DNA of 34,586 nt, from positions 130,142-164,727 of the forward strand of contig MU657232.1 of assembly GCA_026770575.1 (NCBI GenBank), read 5' to 3'. Position numbers and translations under genes: made by a program. Below are positions 19,238 through 26,726 of the stretch, piece by piece. The notes below the pieces were generated by a model. That model did no database searches and was not told the DNA's origin. It was given only the letters and a program-made list of their open reading frames with translations. This DNA comes from Pelagophyceae sp. CCMP2097. Its lineage: Eukaryota > Sar > Pelagophyceae. Positions within the stretch are counted from its first letter, which is position 1. The number at the start of each line of letters is the position of its first letter.

Positions 19238-19411
19238 TTCGACTTATCTCAAACTACTCCACTGGGCTAAAGTTTCATGCTTTAAGGAATCCGTTAAGCT
19301 TCGAGTGCTCAATAAAATTTATTTATGGATCGACAGCCTCGGCTAGGGAGCTTTCCGGCTTTTTTGGTGTTTTTTTGTGCGTCTGCCGCTTTTTGCGCGA
19401 CACGGACCCCT

Positions 19412-19488
19412 CCGATGCTCGCCCTGAGAGGCGATAATGGCCAGGATGTGGGTGGTCTCGGTGTATCGCCTCTCAGGGCGAGCATCGG
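19412..19488. repeat. 25-bp perfect inverted repeat
   Basis: CCGATGCTCGCCCTGAGAGG... (19412-19436) is exactly complementary to 19464-19488, with a 27-nt loop. No similarity to the other hairpins. Confidence 0.85.
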
Positions 19489-19806
19489 TGCCATAGAAGC
19501 CGAGCTCTGAAGAGCTCAAAAAAGCGCAGACTCCCGCGGAGAGTCTCTCGCGACTCAGGGGCGCGCGCACCAAACTTTTTGCTGCGGCGCGTCGAGCCCG
19601 AGGTGGCCCATGAGCGCGCGCAGTAGCGCCTCGGCCGAGCGTCCACAGCGCCCGCCAGGCGCGTCAAAGGGAATTTCAGGGGCCAACTGCCTTAAAGGCG
19701 GGAAATCTGTCTCCCTTTAGACCAGTGCTCTCTTTCCAAAAGTTTGGACTTGGAATTGTCAATAAGCCAGATTTTTTGAAATTTATCAAGTCTAATGGGC
19801 CCTTAA

Positions 19807-20439
19807 GAGAGCGTTTTTAAGAATGTTGGCTGCCCGGGCCGCGGTGTTGCGCTCCTTAATTCGCTGGGAGGTCGATGCATCTCTTGGGTAGTTTTTGGCT
19901 AGGCCATTTTGAGGTCGGCATCACTTCAGAGGTGGCGCCCACGAAGAATATGACTAGCCAGGCGGATCCGCAGTAGAAAACTGTGTCGATAATGCTTAAA
20001 AATCCCCAGCCGTTGCCCTCTCCCCGCCGCCTGTGATGTCGTCGAAAGGTGTTATTATTGAAAACGACGTACATTTTAGCTTTTTGTTTTCCTCTTCTGA
20101 AAAGGGGTAAATCGACGAATTCGAGGTGATCAGGTCCTGATCGCCTCGAATCCGCCAATTTGCCCCTTCTCCGACGTCAGGAAACAAAGTTTCAATATCA
20201 CTCTAAGGATAAGATTTATTTAGTTCCCGTTTTAGCTTATTTTCGCAAGCCTTTGAGATTCGGCGTCTTCTGCAGCACCAAGTCGGGCGCCGGAGACGCA
20301 GCCGCTTTGGCAGAGCCCAGCCCTGCCCCAGACCTGCCCTATAAGCCCCCAAACACGCTCGGAGGGGGCTCCAGTGGTGCGCAATGGCGAAAGGCCCTGG
20401 ATCGTTGCAACTGCCAACATTCTAAAAAAAAACGCTCTC
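19807..20439. mobile_element. 633-bp TIR element with TTAA (or TA) target duplication
   Basis: Ends GAGAGCGTTTTTAAGAATGT and complement (the right end has a longer A-run), flanked by TTAA at 19803-19806 and 20440-20443. The homologous sequence at 6700-6720 has one TTAA at 6709-6712 and no element, which fixes the boundaries. TTAA would suggest a piggyBac-type MITE. A TA duplication of an element one base longer at each end gives the identical sequence and would fit the other families here. Inside is a secondary hairpin at 20104-20163. Confidence 0.8.
20104..20163. repeat. Hairpin inside the 633-bp element
   Basis: ATTCGAGGTGATCAGG (20119-20134) pairs with CCTGATCGCCTCGAAT (20136-20151) apart from one G:T, and outer GGGGTAAAT/ATTTGCCCC extends it. 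Probably a structural feature of the element. Confidence 0.6.
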
Positions 20440-20499
20440 TTAAGTCCACCACGGAGGTCGAACGGACCGATGCTCTCGTGCAACGGATCTCCAATTCCC

Positions 20500-21080
20500 C
20501 GTCTGCGCATCCCCTCCCGACAAGGCGCTCTCGGGTCGGAAATTGGGATTTTCTTAATCACATACCACACTAAAGCCGCTTATATCTCAATAAATCATTT
20601 TTAGGACCTACTCAAATCTTGTAAGTCCCTTATTGAGAGGCAAAAACGGGGCCGGAGCTGTTTGGGGCCCTGTAACGCCCCCTAGTGATCGCGGGAGGTG
20701 CCTCGTTATGAGCAAGATTGTGTGTCTCGACGAGGCGAGTAACCTTGCTTATAACGAGGCACCTCCCGCGATCACTGGGGGTGACTTAGGGCGCGGACAC
20801 TGAAAGCCGATATTCCAATCCGCACACGAGCGGCCCAGAGAAACTGAGTGTACCAGCGCAGAGTACATCGCGGGTGCTTTGAGACTGCCGCAAAATCCCG
20901 CTTGTGGGCCCGACTCCGCCAGCGTAAAGATCGTCTTAAACTCGAGTGCTCCGTGTGCAAATGGCCATCGCTAAACATATAATGCAATTTCCAATTTCCC
21001 TTAAATCGATTGGGGGAAGATTTGAATAAATCAAACCCCTTCTACACCCCCGTCATTATCGCCCAACTACTGAACTCGCG
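20500..21080. other. Intergenic stretch with one long hairpin and a dispersed repeat edge
   Basis: 20678-20781 is the hairpin listed separately. 20998-21080 is the left part of a repeat also found at 31109-31190 (GGGGGAAGA-TTGAATAAAT...CCTTCTACA). No gene supported. Confidence 0.5.
20678..20781. repeat. ~37-bp near-perfect inverted repeat
   Basis: GTGATCGCGGGAGGTGCCTC...AGCAAG (left arm to 20716) pairs with 20744-20781, with one bulge and one mismatch. The 27-nt loop contains a weaker CTCG/CGAG pair. Confidence 0.8.
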
Positions 21081-21571
21081 TTTTTGAGGACCCGAAGGGT
21101 CCTTGCCGTTTAATCAACGTCAGTTTACGGCAAGGGCCCTTCGGGTCCTTTGATTGAAGGATTACCAGGGGCAATTTTGTCTGTCCATCCTTCTGTCCGT
21201 CCTTCTGTCTGTCCTTCTGTCCCCGGGTAAATCCGCGAGGTTCCACCTTTGGGAAGAAAAGGGCAGCAACTCGGCCGATTCAGCAATTGGTGGTTGATGC
21301 GATTGCTAAAATTGGGAGTGGAGGTCGAGCAGGAGCCTCATTGGAATCATCATAGAAGAAGTTTTTGGTCACAGGTTCGAATCTGGTCGGCCGCAAAAAA
21401 AACAAAAAAAGAAATAGCTCAATAAGAAATAAAAATAAATAAAAATAAAGATAAGGAGGATTTGAAGGTTCAGCGATTAGTTAAATAATTTTAATTATTT
21501 ACGTGGGCGTTGCAATGGGATTTGGCTGTATCCTTCGGGTCCTCCGTGTGCCTCCGGCGCGCTCTTGTAAT
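21081..21571 (+). mobile_element. Full-length tRNA-derived SINE, second copy
   Basis: Same layout as 7681-8162. Acceptor strands CGGCCGA (21272-21278) and TCGGCCG (21387-21393) pair perfectly. The D-stem is AGCAA/TTGCT where the other copy has AGCGA/TCGCT, a compensatory change. The flanks (21000-21080 and 21572-21735) are contiguous at 31109-31345, showing a clean insertion with an approximate 9-bp repeat (GAACTCGCG / AAGTTGCGG). Confidence 0.85.
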
Positions 21572-21735
21572 AAGTTGCGGATGAAGTGCCATTAAATTTG
21601 CGGTGGGTACATTAAAATTTGCGGCGAGATACCATTAAATTTGTGGTGAACTTTAGAGAAAATGAGTTCTTTCGGTAACGTGTAAACCCATAGCCCATAG
21701 CACACGAAAGATCCCATCACCGCCCGTGGTGCGCT
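21572..21735 (+). repeat. Dispersed repeat shared with 31190-31345
   Basis: Contains 2-3 copies of (A)CCATTAAATTTGCGGTG and then ACTTTAGAGAAAA-GAGTTC, CGGTAACGT-TAAACCCAT and ATAGCACACGAAAGATCCCA. Similarity stops at ~21735, after which the two loci carry different sequence. Confidence 0.75.
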
Positions 21736-21740
21736 GAACT

Positions 21741-22159
21741 CCGGAGGCAGGGCAGCGACGCCGCGGCGACGTTACGTGGCTGACGCTCGCGCGCGTCGTG
21801 TTCCGCACGAAACTCGTGGAACGCATGGCGGCGATGCTGGTGCCGGGCCGTGGAAGTCTTCCTCGAGGTCCACGAGGTCGCGGCGCCAGGTCGGCGCCAT
21901 GGAACGCGACCTGGACGCGGCGCGGCGGGAGCAGGAGCAGAAGATCGGCGAGGCGCTGAAGCAGTTTGAGCGGTCCGTGGGCGAAGTGGCGCAGCGGGCG
22001 CGCGACTCGCTCGCATATTCCATCTCCGACGACCCCCGCGCGTTCCCGGCGCCCTTGCGCGGCCGCGCCGGAAGCCGCCCGCGCGACGCGAGGCGAAGGC
22101 GCATGCGCAGGCGCAAGCAGGATTCCACGCACCGCCGCCGCGAACCCTCTACGCGGTAG
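21741..22159 (+). pseudogene. Possible gene fragment with one intron (coiled coil)
   Basis: Frame RRRGDVTWLTLARVVFRTKL...AAML up to 21839 joins across a 50-nt GT-AG intron (21840-21889, GTGCCG...CCAG) to VGAMERDLDAARREQEQKIG and EALKQFERSVGEVAQRARDS, stopping at 22159. G/C3 bias and a heptad-like Leu/Ala pattern look coding. No start codon with context is seen, the left edge is a dispersed repeat and the C-terminus becomes Arg-rich nonsense. It may be a captured or decayed gene piece. The family is unknown. Confidence 0.35.
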
Positions 22160-22383
22160 ATGGGCGACCGGCTCTACGGCGCAGTCGGCGCGTCTACCCG
22201 GCGGACGGGCAAAGGAGGCCCAGCGAGGCCAGCGTCCAGTTGCGTCGCTGGCCTTAGAGGCGCCGGCGCAGGCGACGTGCGGCGGGTCGATGCCACCGCT
22301 CCCCTAGTGATGTGTATTTTCTAAAGTACATTTGACCCCCCGCCTTCCTGAATGACTTTTCATTTTCCTCTCTCTCCTTTTTG

Positions 22384-22478
22384 AGGACCCGAAGGGTCCT
22401 TGAGGACCCGAAAGGTCCTTGCCGTTTAATCAACGTCAGTTTACGGCAAGGGCCCTTCGGGTCCTTTGATTGAAGGAT
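22384..22478 (+). repeat. SINE head, interrupted copy
   Basis: The head hairpin, preceded by an extra partial arm (GAGGACCCGAAGGGTCCTT duplicated), runs to GATTGAAGGAT. The consensus continuation TACCAGGGG is replaced at its TA by a copy of element Z. Confidence 0.8.
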
Positions 22479-22480
22479 TA

Positions 22481-22803
22481 GAGAGCTTCAGCTCAAAGTG
22501 ATACCCTATCGAATTCATATCCTATCGTATCCATCGGACAAGATCAAACTCATATCCTATCGAACTGATCTGCATATTTTGGAGACGACGACGTTGTCTT
22601 ATGGAGGGGTCAAGGATATAGGTCAGTTCTCGTCGGAATGAGGCGCTGAATGGCCCTATCGACGCACCTTGGTCCCGCAGGGCCGGCCCTAACTTTGTTT
22701 TGCGTTGTGGCTACCCCTTGGGCAGCAGCGACGTGGCATCGGAAGGCGCGTGAGGAGCATGCGTTCGGGCCCTTGCGGGACCCGCCACGCGCCGGCAACC
22801 GGC
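22481..22803 (-). mobile_element. Second copy of TIR element Z, truncated by the gap
   Basis: Near-identical to the complement of 3826-4145, starting GAGAGCTTCAGCTCAAAGTG after TA 22479-22480. The rest lies in the N run. The high identity indicates recent mobility or gene conversion. Confidence 0.85.
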
Positions 22804-23508
22804 NNNNNNNNNNNNNNNNNNNNNNNNNNNNNNNNNNNNNNNNNNNNNNNNNNNNNNNNNNNNNNNNNNNNNNNNNNNNNNNNNNNNNNNNNNNNNNNNN
22901 NNNNNNNNNNNNNNNNNNNNNNNNNNNNNNNNNNNNNNNNNNNNNNNNNNNNNNNNNNNNNNNNNNNNNNNNNNNNNNNNNNNNNNNNNNNNNNNNNNNN
23001 NNNNNNNNNNNNNNNNNNNNNNNNNNNNNNNNNNNNNNNNNNNNNNNNNNNNNNNNNNNNNNNNNNNNNNNNNNNNNNNNNNNNNNNNNNNNNNNNNNNN
23101 NNNNNNNNNNNNNNNNNNNNNNNNNNNNNNNNNNNNNNNNNNNNNNNNNNNNNNNNNNNNNNNNNNNNNNNNNNNNNNNNNNNNNNNNNNNNNNNNNNNN
23201 NNNNNNNNNNNNNNNNNNNNNNNNNNNNNNNNNNNNNNNNNNNNNNNNNNNNNNNNNNNNNNNNNNNNNNNNNNNNNNNNNNNNNNNNNNNNNNNNNNNN
23301 NNNNNNNNNNNNNNNNNNNNNNNNNNNNNNNNNNNNNNNNNNNNNNNNNNNNNNNNNNNNNNNNNNNNNNNNNNNNNNNNNNNNNNNNNNNNNNNNNNNN
23401 NNNNNNNNNNNNNNNNNNNNNNNNNNNNNNNNNNNNNNNNNNNNNNNNNNNNNNNNNNNNNNNNNNNNNNNNNNNNNNNNNNNNNNNNNNNNNNNNNNNN
23501 NNNNNNNN
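22804..23508. other. Assembly gap (705 N)
   Basis: A run of N whose left edge is inside a Z copy and whose right edge is inside the tRNA-like region of a minus-strand SINE. Confidence 1.
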
Positions 23509-23677
23509 AATTTTAGCAATCGCATCAACCACCAATTGCTGAATCGGCCGAGTTGCTGCCCTTTTCTTCCCAAAGGTGGAACCTCGCGGATTTACCCGGG
23601 GACGGACAGAAGGACGGACAGAAGGACAGAAGGACGGACAGACAAAATTGCCCCTGGTAGGAATTCCTAATCCTTTA
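23509..23677 (-). repeat. SINE, minus strand, part 1 (split by element V)
   Basis: D-stem, microsatellite (GGACAGAAGGACAGA) and linker of a minus-strand SINE. Within the linker, the sequence CCTGGTA-GGAATTCC-TAATCC replaces CCTGGTAATCC (a possible excision footprint). Continues at 24242. Confidence 0.8.
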
Positions 23678-24241
23678 CAAGATGGTTCGGGGATGAAACT
23701 GCTGAATTTCTCGCGGAAATTTGAGAAGGTCTTTGGAGGTATAGTTGCTGGGGTCGTATGCGGGGCGCCGAGACGCCTCCGGCGCCGGAGGGTGAACTTT
23801 GACACGTCATATATGGGCCGAGAAAATTGATTTGGCGACTTTGGCGACGGCCGTTAACACCCAAGGGCACCTCCGATTTTTGTTCACCCGCCGCCGATGG
23901 GCGCGTAAGGCCGTTTGTAAGACGGCTACGTCGAGCAACCTCTGGAATACCTTGCCTAAATTCCGCGGGAAGGTTCTTAAAAAGCTCCAGTTGACACGTA
24001 TTTTTAAAAAAAAACGGGCGTTTCTTCTCTCTAATTGAGGAAAATATGGTGTTTGTTTATAGCTACGTATGTGTAAAATCGGCTGTAACTTTTGCAAGAG
24101 ATGGTCAATCGTGAAAGTAGATGTCTCGCGGACTTTTCCTTGGGGTGCTTGCGCGGGCACCGGAAGCTCCAGTCGAAGGTCGCAATATTTTTGTCAAAAA
24201 ACGGCGCAATGCAATATAAGTTTCATGCCCGAACCAGCTTG
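23678..24241. mobile_element. TA-flanked TIR element V (564 bp)
   Basis: Ends CAAGATGGTTCGGGGATGAA and the complement of CAAGCTGGTTCGGGCATGAA, flanked by TA (23676-23677, 24242-24243). The surrounding SINE consensus reads CCTTCAATCAAAGG; a C-to-T change would have created the TA target. No transposase. Confidence 0.75.
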
Positions 24242-24317
24242 TAATCAAAGGACCCGAAAGGCCCTTGCCGTAAACTGACGTTGATTAAACGGCAAGGACC
24301 CTTCGGGTCCTCAAAAA
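24242..24317 (-). repeat. SINE, minus strand, part 2 (head hairpin)
   Basis: ATCAAAGGACCCGAAAGGCC...CTTCGGGTCCTCAAAAA, the 5' end of the SINE whose body is at 23509. It abuts a plus-strand, 5'-truncated SINE, giving a head-to-internal junction at an A-rich stretch. Confidence 0.75.
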
Positions 24318-24367
24318 AATAAAAATAAAGATAAGGAGGATTTGAAAGTTCAGCGATTAGTTATATT
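24318..24367 (+). repeat. 5'-truncated SINE, part 1 (split by element U)
   Basis: AAAATAAAGATAAGGAGGAT...CAGCGATTAG is the SINE tail region. It breaks at TA and resumes at 25614. Confidence 0.75.
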
Positions 24368-24368
24368 A

Positions 24369-25611
24369 GGGACCTTCACTTTTTTCTAACTGGTTAGAAA
24401 CTGGTTAGAAACTCGTGTAATTGCGTCAAACCAGTTAGAAACTGGTTAGAAACTCCAGATTTCTAACTAGCAGTTAGAAAATTCGAGTTAGAAACTAGTA
24501 AGAAACTCGTGTATTTGCGTCGAACTGACCTTGCACAACAGGAAAAGAGAGAGTTGAATGGACTTATCGCCGTGGCGCGCAGCCGCGACGGCGCGCTCGA
24601 AACGACGCCCGTGGGCGGGGCGCGCCCAGGTCCGCCGCGCAGCGCGCGCGCGACGCGCGGCGGTGCCGGCGCGCCGCTAAAGCGGGGGAGGCGGCCGATT
24701 GTGCCGCGGCCTCCATCGAGGCGCCCGCGGCCGGTCGATTGGGGGGCGGCGCGCGAGCGCGCCATCAAGACCACTTGTTGGATTTGAATCCAAATGCCGT
24801 TGACTCGCCGTTGAATGCAATTGTTTTATATTTTCCTTCGTCGAGTCTGACGGATCTGAGCGCGCGGGGCGCATCGGCCGGAGAAGGAGATGCGCGCAGC
24901 CCGGTCGGCTTGGCTCTAACTCCATAAAGTTTTTCTAACTATCGCCTGAACCCCGAGGTTCACTTTTTCTAATTAGGGAGGTTCACTTTTTTGAACAAGT
25001 TCAGAACTCAGATTTCAGGCGATAGTTCAGAACTTGTTCAAAATATTTATTGGCTGTGAGGCTGACTGGCCGTGCTGTGCGCTTCTCTTGGTGAGGCTGA
25101 CGTGTCCTGCAGAGAACAACACGTCAAACGCGACGCAGAAAAAGTTGAATTTGCACTCAACTGCATTGGGTCACGGAAATTGTGATAGGCTATCACGGAA
25201 ATTGTTTGGGTGTCGCGCGGAAACTGTTTTCGCTGCGCGCGGCGCGAAGGGCGACGCGCTTCGGCGGCGCGTTTGTCGCGCCGAGCGCGCGGCGGCGGCG
25301 CGCGTCGATCGCGCCCGGGCGCGTCGAAAACGGTGCGCTACGGAGCGAGGACGGCCGCCGGGACGGACCCCGCGGCACGCAATAAACGCCGTTCAACCCT
25401 CGTATTTTCCAATGTGTAAGGCAGTTCTGAACAAGTTCAGATTGTTGTTCTGAGTTCAGAACTCGTTGTTCTGAACTTGTTCAGAACATTTCCTAACAGC
25501 GTATTTGCGTTTTTGAACTCAGTTCTGAACTTGTTCAAAAAAAGTGAACCTCTCTATTCTAACCAGTTTCTTAACTCGAGTTAGAAACTGGTTAGAAAAA
25601 ATGAAGGTCCC
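24369..25611. mobile_element. TA-flanked TIR element U (1243 bp), host of T
   Basis: Ends GGGACCTTCA-TTTTTTCTAAC and complement, flanked by TA (24367-24368, 25612-25613). Subterminal GGTTAGAAACT repeats lie at 24380-24505 and 25558-25596. Element T is inserted inside. A GC-rich segment at 24560-24760 has open frames but no recognisable protein. Confidence 0.8.
24976..25554. mobile_element. TA-flanked TIR element T (579 bp), nested in U
   Basis: Ends G(G/A)GAGGTTCACTTTTTTGAA and complement (over 30 bp), TA at 24974-24975 and 25555-25556. Subterminal GTTCAGAACT repeats as in element Y. It carries the GC-rich module also found at 13112-13310, apparently as cargo. Confidence 0.8.
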
Positions 25612-25613
25612 TA

Positions 25614-25712
25614 TTTATTTAATATTAAATTTTATGTGGGCATTGCAATGGGATTTGTCTGTATCCTTCGCTCGAAGGCGGGCCTCCGTGTGCCTCCGGC
25701 GCGCTCTTGTTA
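25614..25712 (+). repeat. 5'-truncated SINE, part 2 (tail)
   Basis: TGTGGGCATTGCAATGGGAT...GCGCGCTCTTGTTAT with a small CTCGAAGGC change against the consensus. It ends 20 bp before the Harbinger-type element. Confidence 0.75.
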
Positions 25713-25732
25713 TATTTATTTCCGACCCTTTA

Positions 25733-26617
25733 GGCCCTGAATATACGAAATCTTTTGAAGGGAAAGTATTGCGGTCTGCGGCCTTACGGTCTCCTAACGG
25801 ATTTAAAAAGCACCGCAAAACTTTTTGCCCGCAGCAACCTTTTTCCCTTGTGAAAGAAGTTGAAAAGAAAAAACAAGGAAACAAGGATAAAAAAGCATAG
25901 AGTCTTCATTGGTTATGGGCTCCTTAATGTTGGTTTTGGGCCCTTGTTGACCGTGGCGGCGGCCATGGAGCCTCTTCAAGTTGGCGCTGCCGGCGGCTAC
26001 GCGCGGTCGTGCGGGGCGTCGCGCGTCCGCGCGGACCCGGCGAGCAAGGCGGCGTCGATGCGACAGGTGTCGGCGGCGGCGCGCGCCGTCGCTCGCGTCG
26101 CCGTCGCTCGCGTTGCCGCCGTCCACGTTGCCGCCGTCTGCGCCGAGGCGCGCGTCGTCCGCGCCGAGGCGCGCGTCGTCCGCGCCGAGGCGCGCGTCGT
26201 CTGCGCCGAGGCGCGCGTCGTCCGCGCCGAGGCGCGCGCCGTCCGCGCCGAGGCGCGCGCCGTCCGCGCCGCCTACGCGGCGGCGCGCGCCGTCGCTCGC
26301 GTCGCCGTCGCTCGCGTTGCCGCCGTCCGTGTTCCCGCCGTCCATCCGAGGCGCGCGTCGTCCGCGCCGAGGCGCGCGCCGCCGCTCGAGTCGCCGTTCG
26401 TCGCCGACCGCGTTGCCGCTGGCCAAGTGGCGCGCTCGGCTTCAGATTCGCGCGCGGCTTGGTATCAGGATAGACCGCAAAATAGATACCGCATTTTGTC
26501 ACGCGCGCGTCGATTATACGAATACCGCAAATGAAGTACTGCGGTATGTCCGTTAGGAGACCGTAAGGCCGCAGACCGCAATACTTTCCCTTCAAAAGAT
26601 TTCGTATATTCAGGGCC
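25733..26617. mobile_element. 885-bp PIF/Harbinger-type element with 69-bp TIRs
   Basis: Perfect 69-bp TIRs (25733-25801, 26549-26617) start GGCCCTGAATATACGAAATC. A TTA target duplication lies at 25730-25732 and 26618-26620; TTA plus GG-CCTG ends fit PIF/Harbinger (Tourist-like) MITEs. There is no transposase. The interior holds six 21-bp repeats and GC-rich frames. A 193-bp relative, matching its left part, lies at 30916-31108. Confidence 0.8.
26142..26267. repeat. Six 21-bp tandem repeats inside the Harbinger-type element
   Basis: Unit GCCGAGGCGCGCGTCGTCCGC, with a few C/T changes. The flanking GCGCGCCGTCGCTCGCGTCG segments (26078 and 26283) are themselves duplicated. 21 is divisible by 3, so heptapeptide-like frames (RLGADDA on minus, RAEARVV on plus) stay open. 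I do not call them genes. Confidence 0.85.
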
Positions 26618-26726
26618 TTAGTGTGAACATTTGAATTCCGTGGCCAAACGACCGTGTGCGGAGCTCTTTGCTCCTCGCTTCCGGCGCGGGCTCCGCTCCA
26701 GCGGCCCGCGGGGCTCCGCTGCCGGC

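Noticed and set aside
25803..26534. Long open frames on both strands in the Harbinger-type element
   Set aside because: They result from 21-bp GC-rich repeats (a multiple of 3) lacking stops. No domain and no splice support.
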